Source: Cytophagaceae bacterium
Lineage (GTDB): Bacteria; Bacteroidota; Bacteroidia; Cytophagales; UBA9547
Length of the DNA: 64,000 nt
Assembly: GCA_027488865.1 (NCBI GenBank)
Contig: JAIYAU010000044.1
Coordinates: 62,001 to 126,000, forward strand
Direction of reading: 5' to 3'
The notes beneath the pieces were generated by a model. It saw only the letters and a program-made list of their open reading frames with translations, was not told the origin of the DNA and made no database searches. The translations under genes were made by a program, and so were the position numbers. Position 1 is the first letter of the stretch; each line of letters opens with the position of its first letter. Positions 54,716 to 63,800 of the stretch are shown here, piece by piece.

Positions 54716-55819
54716 TTAAATAAAGCAGCTTGCACAACCAATATCATCCTCATCCGAAAGGATATCTAAAAGATATGGTGATTGGTTTTTGGGTTTACGT
54801 TCGGAACGTTTGATGTATTCTTCCTTAACTTGTAATATCCGTTCAGGTTTGATGAAGTCGGCCAAAGATTCCTCTTGCATCCAAGTATACCCATCCTTTT
54901 CATACTCCATTGCCTTCATGAAAAGGTCTTGGTGTTGTTCATATAGCCAAACCCACTCAATTTTTTGCTGGTAAAAGCAAAAGAAGCACCCTGACCTGCT
55001 TCGTGCATAAGCACCTTTTTTGCCATTGACCTCAAAACCTATCTCCTTATAGTACCCAGGGACACCAACACCGCTGGTTTCCAAAATCTTAAAAATGTCA
55101 TCCTTTATCAATACTTCATCGTTTTCCAACAAGGGAAATACCTCTTCTTTTGATAATGGGTAATTGGTCGTTTTAATAAATGAAAACATCAACCTGTTAA
55201 ACTCCTTTACATTCAAGTCCAGTAGTTGATTCAACTTTTGAAGTTGGTTGTAAAAAGGAGTAACTGGTGTCTTTAGCACCTCCCCAAAAAGTTCAGTTTT
55301 CCCATTGATTGAAACAGGATTAAAAAGTCCTACTACCGTATCAATATTGGTGTTGGAGAGTATTTTGGAGGTCACATCCTCACTCCATATATTCCTTCGA
55401 AAAGGAAAAATTGACTGGATGTTGGTTTTTTTTGAAATATAGCCTTCCCTGTTTTCGTCACCCCTGATTCCCACATAGGAAACCACGGGGTCATCGCCTA
55501 CAAATTTCTCGAAAGGATCCAGTTTCAGCTTCTTGGTACACCATCTGGCATTCGATGCAGGCAAATAACCGCCATACATCTTTAAAAAATGGTCAAACGA
55601 AACCTCAGGACTGTTTTCTGCTGCTGCCAACCTCAGTATTTTTTTTCCTAGATATACCTCCAGGTTATTGATAAGTGCATAGGTCTCATCCAACTCTTTT
55701 CCCGTATCTGATGTATAGTATTCGATGTCCAAATGGGGATAGTTATCCTTCATGTAGATAGCCAAGGCTGCGCTATCTTTGCCGCCCGAGATTCCTAAAA
55801 CATGCCTCACTTTATTCAT
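54716..55819 (-). CDS. sspD: SspD-like PAPS-reductase/PP-loop enzyme
   Basis: The 367-residue protein has the PP-loop SGGKDS (residues 11-16), TSDTGKELDET, a CTKKLK segment near residue 94, a SGCFFCFYQQ cysteine pair and a C-terminal CASC. This is the phosphoadenosine phosphosulfate reductase-like family used in Dnd (DndC) and Ssp (SspD) phosphorothioation to activate the DNA backbone before sulfur insertion. Its start overlaps the stop of the ATPase gene by eight bases. It is directly followed, with seven bases, by the double-GHKL gene. It probably cooperates with the cysteine desulfurase upstream. Confidence 0.85.
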   Translation of the reverse strand: MNKVRHVLGISGGKDSAALAIYMKDNYPHLDIEYYTSDTGKELDETYALINNLEVYLGKKILRLAAAENSPEVSFDHFLKMYGGYLPASNARWCTKKLKLDPFEKFVGDDPVVSYVGIRGDENREGYISKKTNIQSIFPFRRNIWSEDVTSKILSNTNIDTVVGLFNPVSINGKTELFGEVLKTPVTPFYNQLQKLNQLLDLNVKEFNRLMFSFIKTTNYPLSKEEVFPLLENDEVLIKDDIFKILETSGVGVPGYYKEIGFEVNGKKGAYARSRSGCFFCFYQQKIEWVWLYEQHQDLFMKAMEYEKDGYTWMQEESLADFIKPERILQVKEEYIKRSERKPKNQSPYLLDILSDEDDIGCASCFI

Positions 55820-58800
55820 TCTTAAGTAACTCTTTTAAAAGATTAGTCAATGCGGCAATATTCAGTGTCCGATCAGCTGAAAAGCCTACCCTTATTGTAT
55901 CTTCTACAGACTTGACCTCCTTGCTTTTGTTTTTAGGTAAGCGAACCAACGACTTGCTGACCCCTCCAGCAAAAGAGTTGATTTCCAAACTAATGACCTC
56001 CTCCCTTTCTTCCGAGAAACCCGATTTGGAGATATCGGTGAGACCATCCAACTCAAAAATCACTGCCTTGAGCCTGTCTAAAACAATAATCTCTTGGCTA
56101 TCATCAAGCTTGTCCAGTGAATTGCCTATTAGTGCTTGCGCCAATGAATTCAACCAAGTCCTTTTATCATCAAGCTGGGAGTTTAAACGCTGAACGAAAG
56201 TGGCTTGGGCATCAAGCAACATGTGCTTACGGATTTCTTTAAACCGTGATTGAAGTCTTTCCCTATACATTTCAAACGGTATGTCCTCACCTATGATCTC
56301 TGACTGTATAAAAAATTCGACCCTATTTATCAATGCATCGAAACAGGTTCTCAAATTACGGATTGCATCTTGTAGCTTGGATGAATAGGTATTAAGTGCT
56401 TCTTTTGAATTTTGTAGCGTTTCCATATTAAAGCCTAATGCCTCAGGAAAGCTCTCGAAGAAGGTTTGTTCTGGATCTGTGGAGTTTGCTATGGCACTTC
56501 GGATGGCCAATGCTTCAGCACTAAGTCTTTTTGTGTTTTTGGAATATTCTGGAAGGCCTCTGTAAAAGATCAGAAACGGTTTTATCGTTTCAATGAATGT
56601 ATCGTTGGACAGCTTTTCCTTTGAGGATTGATTTAAAAACAACCGGTAGCTATTAAAAATATCCAGTTTGACACCTTCAATATCAAATGTCTTGATTTCA
56701 AATTCATGTGGACTTTTGGTGATCAGTTCGATCACATTGTCGTTCAGTGAATGGATATACCCATCTCTTCCGAACAAAGCAAAGTCGTCCCGGTTTATGA
56801 ACAGGAAGCTTGGCACCCAAAAATCTATGAGCCCCTTTTTTAACTTGAAAGGCCTCTTGTTTAGTACACCATACAGTTCTGACACCTTCTTTCTGGACGC
56901 CCGTGCGCCTTGCAAGAACCTTATTGAAGCCTCCCACAGATAGTGAAAATTGTTTTCCTCGACAACATTGATACCGTGGATGACATTATCCGAGTATAAT
57001 TCAATACCATTGTTTTTTAACAGAGATAGGTAGATCGTCTTTTCGGGAGGGAATTTATCTTTGGGGAAATCCAAATCCGGCTTGTCCCAATTGTTTACTA
57101 GCGCTTTATAATAGTTTCTCTTGGCGCTATGAATGGAGGCGGAGATTTTGTGCTTATTGACCAGTTCGTTGTTGAATACGGGAGCCTTGTCATATACATC
57201 GCTACATATCCTGGACAATAGTTTGTTGAAATCCTTTTTGTTTTTTATTGTTTGTATATCTCCTTTAAAAATCCAAACCACCTCATTTTTAGCACTGTAA
57301 AAGTTATTCAGGATTTTGTGTGTCAATAAATTGTGCTGATGGGTAATTATGTTGTTCAATTCCCTTACTGCCACGTTGTCGTCTAGGTTTTCCTCTATTA
57401 CCTTCTTGGTTTTCTCGATCTCAAAAAGCAGGTTCTTAATGGAACTTGCATTGGTATAATACCCGTAAAGGATTGCCTCACGTTCATTCCCAGATTGCTT
57501 CAGTATTTCTTGCAATTGAAGTTTGTCGTTGAAAATCAGATTTATAAAACCGTCAATTTCATTCTTGGGGGCAATGTGTAGAGGTTGTTCCGAGATGCGG
57601 TATTCAAACATTCGAGGAGTCCCCTTTCTATATGTCTCTTCCTTTGCCACAATTGGTGGCAACTGGTAATATTTGTTGAGTAGGGTTGTAATATCTGTTA
57701 CATCGCTGACTTTGTCGCCTGCTTTTAACAATGCTATTTGTATATCAAGGTCTGTACCGCCAAACAAAACAAAGCGTTCGCTGTAATTGCGATATAGGAT
57801 TATTTTCTTTTCCTCCAAGTGTTCGATGAGCTCTTTGGCATTCTCCAAGTTCAGGCAGATCTTTGAGTAAGCAACCAAAAAGTCTCTGTTCAAAACAGAG
57901 CCGCTAGCCGCAGTAATATTGAGCAGCCCTATGACTTTTATTATGCTGCTATAATTGTTAAGTTGTGTATGGAATACCCTTTCCACTTGTTCCAATGCAG
58001 TTTTAATCGATTTCCATTCGTTAAAATCAGGGTTGGATTTTGAATTGACGAACGTATAGAAATTGAAAACTAGATAATCATATACATTCGCAAGACTGTA
58101 GAAGGAATCGTTGGTTTGGGTATGGAAGATCGGTCCGGTAACATCTGTTGAAGTCAGGAAGGAAAACAGGGACCTTTCGTTTTGGCCATATCTCTGAAGG
58201 GATGTTGTGATTATGTTTGCAGAGATGATATCCATTGGATACAGTTTTTCCGCGATTTCCAGAACGTAGTCGGGATTGGTATCAAATACTTTGGATTCAA
58301 GAAACAGGTTCACCACCTCTTCGATCTTTTTTTGTGCTGATCTTGCTGATGTCCTAGTGTTTAAGTGCTCCGAAGCTAAAAATAAGAGTTGTTCAACTGG
58401 TTCGTTGAAAGTTATTTCTTTAAAACGTCCTTTGACTTTGGTCCATTCATGCCTTTGTACAGTACTTAATGTAGTGGAATAAGCATCAAAATTTTGGTGG
58501 ACTGTGGTAAAGAGGACAATGTTGTTGCTCGGATTATTAACAAACTCAGCCAATTGCTGAATGAAGTACAATTCTTTCCCAGGATTGTTTTCTGCGGCGT
58601 ATTCCAAAAACTTGCCAAATTCATCGATTACTAAAAACAGCATCGGGTTTTGTGTCCCCAAATCATGATAACGGTTGAATATCTCAGAAAATATCTTCTC
58701 CGAGGCATTGAGATCTCCCTTTATATCAAAGTGGTTCGCAAATGCTTGCTTAAGGGACATATGCTCACCAACAATGTTTATGAATTCGAGTTGTGGGTCG

Positions 58801-59036
58801 GGTAACAGGTTTATTTTAAAATGTTTCTTGAGGCCTAAGACGTTTTGTTGGAATGCCCAAAGAAAGGTGGACTTGCCAGTTCCATAAGAACCTATTATGT
58901 TGAACGAACGGGTGCCGTTCTTGAAATCACTACAAAATTGAGCTACTATCCTTTTTGCATTGGGTGTCGGAATATAGTGTATGTTACTGTCCACATCCCT
59001 GATGATATTGATGGACGGGGTAAATTTATTTAGCAT
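55812..59036 (-). CDS. sspC: SspC-like large P-loop ATPase
   Basis: The 1074-residue protein has a Walker A GSYGTGKST (residues 49-57) and Walker B LFLVIDEFG (Asp138, Glu139), followed by long helical parts. The N-terminal ATPase is of the STAND/ORC-like P-loop type. In Ssp phosphorothioation, SspC is the ATPase that works with the DUF4007 protein SspB and SspD. Gene order and overlaps support this: its start overlaps the DUF4007 gene and its end overlaps the PP-loop gene. I base the SspC label on this context, since the long C-terminal region is not recognised on its own. Confidence 0.7.
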   Translation of the reverse strand: MLNKFTPSINIIRDVDSNIHYIPTPNAKRIVAQFCSDFKNGTRSFNIIGSYGTGKSTFLWAFQQNVLGLKKHFKINLLPDPQLEFINIVGEHMSLKQAFANHFDIKGDLNASEKIFSEIFNRYHDLGTQNPMLFLVIDEFGKFLEYAAENNPGKELYFIQQLAEFVNNPSNNIVLFTTVHQNFDAYSTTLSTVQRHEWTKVKGRFKEITFNEPVEQLLFLASEHLNTRTSARSAQKKIEEVVNLFLESKVFDTNPDYVLEIAEKLYPMDIISANIITTSLQRYGQNERSLFSFLTSTDVTGPIFHTQTNDSFYSLANVYDYLVFNFYTFVNSKSNPDFNEWKSIKTALEQVERVFHTQLNNYSSIIKVIGLLNITAASGSVLNRDFLVAYSKICLNLENAKELIEHLEEKKIILYRNYSERFVLFGGTDLDIQIALLKAGDKVSDVTDITTLLNKYYQLPPIVAKEETYRKGTPRMFEYRISEQPLHIAPKNEIDGFINLIFNDKLQLQEILKQSGNEREAILYGYYTNASSIKNLLFEIEKTKKVIEENLDDNVAVRELNNIITHQHNLLTHKILNNFYSAKNEVVWIFKGDIQTIKNKKDFNKLLSRICSDVYDKAPVFNNELVNKHKISASIHSAKRNYYKALVNNWDKPDLDFPKDKFPPEKTIYLSLLKNNGIELYSDNVIHGINVVEENNFHYLWEASIRFLQGARASRKKVSELYGVLNKRPFKLKKGLIDFWVPSFLFINRDDFALFGRDGYIHSLNDNVIELITKSPHEFEIKTFDIEGVKLDIFNSYRLFLNQSSKEKLSNDTFIETIKPFLIFYRGLPEYSKNTKRLSAEALAIRSAIANSTDPEQTFFESFPEALGFNMETLQNSKEALNTYSSKLQDAIRNLRTCFDALINRVEFFIQSEIIGEDIPFEMYRERLQSRFKEIRKHMLLDAQATFVQRLNSQLDDKRTWLNSLAQALIGNSLDKLDDSQEIIVLDRLKAVIFELDGLTDISKSGFSEEREEVISLEINSFAGGVSKSLVRLPKNKSKEVKSVEDTIRVGFSADRTLNIAALTNLLKELLKNE

Positions 59037-59922
59037 AATAGTCTTCCAATATTTTAAATGGCTCGTACTTTTCCTTAAACTGCAACTCCTTCACGCCTGC
59101 ATGGTCGTTAAACGTGATGTTTTTGTATTTCCCAATCATGGTCTCGATTTTATTCACGATTCCAGTTCTATTGATTGCAAACACCATGCCTCCGGAATTT
59201 GGTTCTTGTTCTATGGTTAAAAGGCTTATCGATGAGTCGAACTGACCGAAATCCAAAATGGAATAAAGCAAAACCTCGGCGGGTAACTCCTCCCGCTCAT
59301 TGTTCACAATTTCGTAATATTCAACTACTTTGTTATCTATATCCTTCCTCTTATAGTTTTCTACCAAGTCCAATTCCGTTAACAAACCAGAGAAAGTGTC
59401 CTCTATGTCCTTGCTTTGACTGTCAGACCTAATATACATTTTTACCATTACCCCAAAATCTTCTCTCAAGGTTTTGTCATTGGCTTGGAACCCAATACCT
59501 TCTGCCTTCCTTTTTACAAACGAAACAAAGTTTTCTTTGGTAAATTCTATTTTCTCCCTCCTGAACTCATTAAAGATCAAATGGTACGTTGAGGCTAGTC
59601 CTTTTTTTATCAAATGGTAATGTAAAAGCCATAAAGTAGCTTCGTCCTCCAAATATGGATCCCAACCTCCCTCCATCAACAACCTGTTGGCAAATGCTGT
59701 AGGCTTGTCATTGTTGTCGATGATATTAAATGCCCTCATCCAAAATCGGATGGAGGAAACCATGTTTTTCCCTACACCCAATTCCACCCCTGCATCCTCG
59801 CTATTGAACGATTTGCCCGCTACGACAAAGTCATACCCCTTTTTGAGCCAAAGGTGACGGCATTGGAATGTTTCGTGGCCAGAAAACGTATATTTAACAT
59901 GTTGTTTTTCACTAATTAACAT
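59026..59922 (-). CDS. sspB: DUF4007 protein (SspB-like)
   Basis: The 298-residue protein is clearly DUF4007: YTFSGHETFQCRHLWLKKGYDFV, the helix AGVELGVGKNMVSSIRFWMRAF and a WDPYLEDEATLWLLHYHL segment. In the Ssp system the DUF4007 protein SspB is reported to nick or bind DNA during modification. Its 3' end overlaps the ATPase start by 11 bases. It starts 86 bases after the desulfurase stop, so it is probably cotranscribed with it. The nuclease activity itself is not visible as a known motif. Confidence 0.8.
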   Translation of the reverse strand: MLISEKQHVKYTFSGHETFQCRHLWLKKGYDFVVAGKSFNSEDAGVELGVGKNMVSSIRFWMRAFNIIDNNDKPTAFANRLLMEGGWDPYLEDEATLWLLHYHLIKKGLASTYHLIFNEFRREKIEFTKENFVSFVKRKAEGIGFQANDKTLREDFGVMVKMYIRSDSQSKDIEDTFSGLLTELDLVENYKRKDIDNKVVEYYEIVNNEREELPAEVLLYSILDFGQFDSSISLLTIEQEPNSGGMVFAINRTGIVNKIETMIGKYKNITFNDHAGVKELQFKEKYEPFKILEDYYAK

Positions 59923-60008
59923 TATTGGTGTTGCGGCTATTTGTTAGTTATTACTAGATCTAATATATGAATAATTTCGGTCTTTATAAATTAAATCCTG
60001 ACATTAGT

Positions 60009-61196
60009 TTATGACTGGCCAACTTTAGCGTGGAACTCATCTATCAAGTTTTTCATTGCTAATATTAGCGTATTGATTTCATCCATGGTATTTTGCTTGC
60101 CTAAACTGAACCTAATACTGTTGAATGCTTCTGCAGCACTTAAACCTATGGCCATTAACACATGGCTTGGTTCAATGGTTGATGATTTACAAGCACTTCC
60201 GTTGCTTACTGCGATGGAAGGGTGGCCGTTTTTATCACTTCCCAAACCAATTATAATTTCATCACTATCAACACCTCGAAAACAAAGGTTGCTTACATTG
60301 TATAACCTATTGGTTGTACTTCCATTGACAGTTGTATTACTGATTTTCAACAACTCTGTTTCCAAATGGTCACGGAGCTTGGTAATGTAAGTTGAATTCT
60401 CGTGGATTTCGTTTTGTGCCAACTCACATGCTGTTCCCAAAGCAACAATTCCTGGCACATTTAAAGTCCCACTCCGCAAACCGTTTTCATGTCCTCCGCC
60501 ATGTATCTGAGCCGATAAGGCCAATTTATCAGGCATATCCCTTACGTACAATGCACCGATTCCTTTTGGGCCATAAATCTTATGGCCACTAAAACCCATC
60601 AAATCAACCCCAAGCTCATCTACATCAATGGGTATTTTACCCACAGCTTGAGTACCATCGGTCATAAAGAGTGCACCAACTTGATGGACAATTCTGCCAA
60701 TCTCTTTAAGAGGTTGTAGAACACCTATTTCATTATTTACAAACATTACTGATACCAAAATTGTATCTGGTCGCAACGCATCCTTAAGATGGTACAGGTC
60801 AATCAAACCATCTTCTTTTACTGGCAAATATGTAATCTCGAAGCCTTTTGCTTCCAAATTTTTGCAAGTGTCTAAAACTGCGCTGTGTTCCGTTTTGACG
60901 GTGACGATATGCTTTCCCTTACCTATATAATTTTCAGCTACACCCTTTAATGCCAAATTTATGGACTCAGTCGCTCCACTTGTAAAGATGATCTCACTGA
61001 GGTCAGCACCTATTAGGTCGGCTATCTGTTTTCTAGCCTGTCGTACAGCGGTTGCAGCATAACCTCCCAAATAATGAGAACTATTCGCGTTGGCAAAATT
61101 ATCTTTCAAGTAGGGCATCATGCTTTCTAATACCCGAGAGTCGATTGGTGTGCTGGAATTATTGTCCAAATATATAACAGGCCTCAATATTTTCAT
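60009..61196 (-). CDS. sspA: Cysteine desulfurase (SspA/DndA-like)
   Basis: The 395-residue PLP enzyme has the PLP lysine in SGHKIYGPKG (Lys206) and the active-site cysteine in NGSACKSS (Cys336), with the group II IscS-type TSGATESINLALKG and GLRSGTLNVPGIVALG segments. It releases sulfur from cysteine as a persulfide. Its place before DUF4007, P-loop ATPase and PP-loop genes identifies it as the sulfur donor of phosphorothioation rather than of Fe-S assembly, since no iscU or suf genes are near. A promoter with a clear inverted repeat lies upstream. Confidence 0.85.
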   Translation of the reverse strand: MKILRPVIYLDNNSSTPIDSRVLESMMPYLKDNFANANSSHYLGGYAATAVRQARKQIADLIGADLSEIIFTSGATESINLALKGVAENYIGKGKHIVTVKTEHSAVLDTCKNLEAKGFEITYLPVKEDGLIDLYHLKDALRPDTILVSVMFVNNEIGVLQPLKEIGRIVHQVGALFMTDGTQAVGKIPIDVDELGVDLMGFSGHKIYGPKGIGALYVRDMPDKLALSAQIHGGGHENGLRSGTLNVPGIVALGTACELAQNEIHENSTYITKLRDHLETELLKISNTTVNGSTTNRLYNVSNLCFRGVDSDEIIIGLGSDKNGHPSIAVSNGSACKSSTIEPSHVLMAIGLSAAEAFNSIRFSLGKQNTMDEINTLILAMKNLIDEFHAKVGQS

Positions 61197-61247
61197 TCTG
61201 ATTGATGCAAAATTACATCTTAAAGTAGTACTAAATAGTATATATTA

Positions 61248-61306
61248 CAAATATATAATTTATGGTATATAGTTTGTTTGAATACCATCTTCATGTTAAA
61301 TGGTAT
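61248..61306 (-). promoter_or_regulatory. Promoter and operator region of the desulfurase gene
   Basis: The minus-strand box TATATTTG (61248-61255) is a TAnnTTTG-type -7 element. ATGGTAT occurs at 61262-61268 and again at 61300-61306, the last facing ATACCAT at 61282-61288, which gives an inverted repeat with an 11-base spacer. This is a likely repressor site for the operon. Confidence 0.5.
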
Positions 61307-61383
61307 GTAATTGAGAATGAATTTATTAATTTAAAGGTTGTTTGTTTTCAAGCCTATCCCAATTCGGCACACCCACAAGGAGT

Positions 61384-63456
61384 TTAATGATGGTATTCAA
61401 AACGGGGTGCTAAATTGGATGTATTATATACGTTTTTTGAGAAAGTAAAATCGCTAAGTAACATTGTCCAAAGTTTGTTTTGAACAATGCAATTGTTTAG
61501 TTCTTTTAAACTTGTATTTTGTGTATGTCCGTTTATTATTTCTTTTCTAAGTGGTATAAGTCCTTTTATTAAATTGTCAGTCCTTAACAAACACTGCAGC
61601 TCAAAGGTTGTACAAATAGTGGCACATAAATCCCGATCTCGATTGATCCACAAGATTTCGTGGTCTGCTATGAAATTATCGGTCAATAAGAAGTACTCAA
61701 AGGTATATCCAGTTATGTTCAACCCAAGTTCTTGGGAAGCAAATTCTGCGCCCTCTTGTGACATTTCAAAAAATAAATGACCCCTTCGGAGCTGTTCAGT
61801 GGCCTTGTTTAAGTGTGCGCTTTTCCAAAGATGTCGCCCATAGCTGTTGTACGCCCCTGTATTGTTGAGCTTGAGTTCAAAAAGAAGTGCAATCTTCTCC
61901 TCTTCAGAAACAACCAAGATATCAAACTCCCCTTTAGTTAATTTGCATTCTTTTGAAACATATTCATATTTTTTATTCACAATCACCTTGAATCCACTTG
62001 CCTTAAAAAGTTCTTGCACAGAATCACAAACTGCTTTTTCCCTTTTTCTTTGATTTTTATCAGCATCAGCATTCTCTCCCTTTTTGGAATAAAGGTTGGA
62101 AGCAATTACTCTTTGGTAAATAAGCTCAGCGTAGTTGCATTTAAGTAACATTTGGGGCAATAATAAGTAACCTTCACTTGACTTTATTAATCCACCTTCT
62201 TTTTCTTTTACCAACAATTGGTCAAGAATTATTTCGAATCCCTCAATACTCAATATCTTTAAGTCCTCTATATCCTGTATTAACAAATAGAGTTCGTCGA
62301 GAGAGAATTTAAGAAAAGCAAATGATCCATTCAAAACGGGGTGCTCAACAATTTTTTGGACAAAGTAAGCTATGTCATTCATTTCTTTAAAATCTAAATC
62401 ATTAATTGAATTCATAACCCCTTGTTTGAAAAAGCTTATGAAGTATTCCAATAAAATACTATAAGCCGAAAAAACGCTGCAGATTGAAATAACGGTATAT
62501 GAATTAAACTCATGCTTACCTACCTGTATCAACTGGTTGTGTATCTCGTCAAATTCTTTGGGAACATAATATTTTTGCAGTTCCATTCGATAGTAACTAT
62601 AAAACCACTGCGTGTACATCTTTTGAAAGGATTGTTGAGAGAAAAAGCCATCTGTGTCAACCTCCCCATTAATCCATGTAGCGCCATCTGGTGATTTTAG
62701 GATTTCCGCTCCATGAGACACCATGATACCTGCAAAACCTTGATCAGTTTTATATTCTATATCATTAATCTTGAAATGTTCGTTTGCATTTACTTTTTCC
62801 TTGTTCCAGATGTTGTAGAACTGCGTTCTTATTTTCGCTTTTACTTCTGTATTTTTATTCCAAATATCAACGTTGTAAAAAACAGTTCCATTGTCATTAT
62901 GCCTTAAGAAATGAGAGTCGTATAGGATGGCAGACTGTATTTCATTTAAAATCATATCGTCTGAAATCAGCCTCCATAAAATTAGGACATCTAGGTAGTC
63001 TTCTTCAGAAAGGTACTTGGAGTCGTCTTTGAAATGAAATTTCAATATTTTATGAGCTGCCCTAGTCCCAATCAAGTTGAAAGAAGCCGGATTGATTGAT
63101 TTTATGGATTCAATTGGGATGCATTGGGAAAGAATGTTTGCAATAGCAATAACTGCCGCTATCTGATCTTTTCCGAAACTAGTAACATTCTTCTGAAGAG
63201 ATTGGATTTTAATTTTAAGAAGGTTCCGCGCATTCTGTAAACTTATTAAATAAAGCACTTGAGCTTCTAAATAAGAGGGAGGAGCCCCTCCTTTAGTTAC
63301 AAGCCCCTTAAGATGGGAACAGAACTCACTGTTCTGTAAAGGAAACCCGATTGATTTCTCTTTATCCCTTAGGATATCAAGAGCATTTTCTGGATTGCTC
63401 TGAAGTAATCGATAAGCCTTTTCGGCTAATTTAAGAGATTGTTTGTTTTGCTTCAT
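61384..63456 (-). CDS. Large protein with C-terminal PD-(D/E)xK-like nuclease motif
   Basis: I do not recognise the full-length family. The 690-residue protein is mostly helical in its first two thirds. The C-terminal region (about 480-600) has a nuclease-like core: a helix VCDSVQELFKASGFKVIV, GEFDILV with Asp512, a strand LLFELKL with Glu527 and Lys529, and a conserved helix after it. This D ... ExK arrangement fits PD-(D/E)xK restriction-type nucleases. No signal peptide is present. It is 187 bases upstream of the cysteine desulfurase on the same strand and may be a restriction effector of the phosphorothioation system or an independent defence gene. Confidence 0.65.
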   Translation of the reverse strand: MKQNKQSLKLAEKAYRLLQSNPENALDILRDKEKSIGFPLQNSEFCSHLKGLVTKGGAPPSYLEAQVLYLISLQNARNLLKIKIQSLQKNVTSFGKDQIAAVIAIANILSQCIPIESIKSINPASFNLIGTRAAHKILKFHFKDDSKYLSEEDYLDVLILWRLISDDMILNEIQSAILYDSHFLRHNDNGTVFYNVDIWNKNTEVKAKIRTQFYNIWNKEKVNANEHFKINDIEYKTDQGFAGIMVSHGAEILKSPDGATWINGEVDTDGFFSQQSFQKMYTQWFYSYYRMELQKYYVPKEFDEIHNQLIQVGKHEFNSYTVISICSVFSAYSILLEYFISFFKQGVMNSINDLDFKEMNDIAYFVQKIVEHPVLNGSFAFLKFSLDELYLLIQDIEDLKILSIEGFEIILDQLLVKEKEGGLIKSSEGYLLLPQMLLKCNYAELIYQRVIASNLYSKKGENADADKNQRKREKAVCDSVQELFKASGFKVIVNKKYEYVSKECKLTKGEFDILVVSEEEKIALLFELKLNNTGAYNSYGRHLWKSAHLNKATEQLRRGHLFFEMSQEGAEFASQELGLNITGYTFEYFLLTDNFIADHEILWINRDRDLCATICTTFELQCLLRTDNLIKGLIPLRKEIINGHTQNTSLKELNNCIVQNKLWTMLLSDFTFSKNVYNTSNLAPRFEYHH

Positions 63457-63502
63457 GACTATTTAAAATGAGCCTAGATTAAAGGGTCAGTCGTGAAGCA
63501 TT

Positions 63503-63510
63503 CAAAGATA
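63503..63510 (-). promoter_or_regulatory. Putative -7 box for the PD-(D/E)xK gene
   Basis: TATCTTTG on the minus strand, 46 bases upstream of the ATG at 63456, fits TAnnTTTG. A -33 element is not clear. Confidence 0.45.
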
Positions 63511-63585
63511 CTAAATTATAGATATTGTAAAAATATCTGTTGTAAAAATCTTTTGCGGTATTAAGGATAAACAAGATCAATGATT

Positions 63586-63718
63586 GTTCATAAAATAGTC
63601 AAATAACGAAAAAATGGAATTTGAATACATGAACAAGTTCATTGAACCATATTTTGTTCATAAATAGGATTTATCAAAATTAGTTCTGTTGTTCATAAAA
63701 ACGGACGTTTTAATGAAC
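63586..63718. promoter_or_regulatory. Cluster of six GTTCAT/ATGAAC half-sites
   Basis: GTTCAT occurs at 63586, 63637, 63656 and 63691 and its complement ATGAAC at 63629 and 63713. Two pairs face each other: ATGAAC-AA-GTTCAT at 63629-63642 and GTTCAT-N16-ATGAAC at 63691-63718. Three copies share the longer TTGTTCATAAA. The cluster lies upstream of the PD-(D/E)xK gene in a gene-less stretch (63457-63800), as expected for an operator array. Confidence 0.55.
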
Positions 63719-63733
63719 TTTATAATTACTAAT

Positions 63734-63759
63734 CCAAGTGCAACAACCAAGTGCAACAA
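63734..63759. repeat. Short tandem duplication, 13 bases twice
   Basis: CCAAGTGCAACAA is present twice in tandem. It lies just beyond the half-site cluster and has no assigned role. Confidence 0.75.
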
Positions 63760-63800
63760 CAATAAATGTGCAGTTGATGACCAACTGGGGAATTATTCTT

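Noticed and set aside
54709-54753. Earlier start for the double-GHKL gene at 54753
   Set aside because: The extra 15 residues overlap the PP-loop gene and look like a frame-shifted copy of its end, so ATG 54708 is preferred.
59923-60008. Separate promoter between DUF4007 and the desulfurase
   Set aside because: No TAnnTTTG element is seen in these 86 bases; cotranscription is more likely.
50442-63456. A Dnd-type phosphorothioation system
   Set aside because: DndB, DndD and DndE are not present; the DUF4007 protein and gene order fit the Ssp type better.
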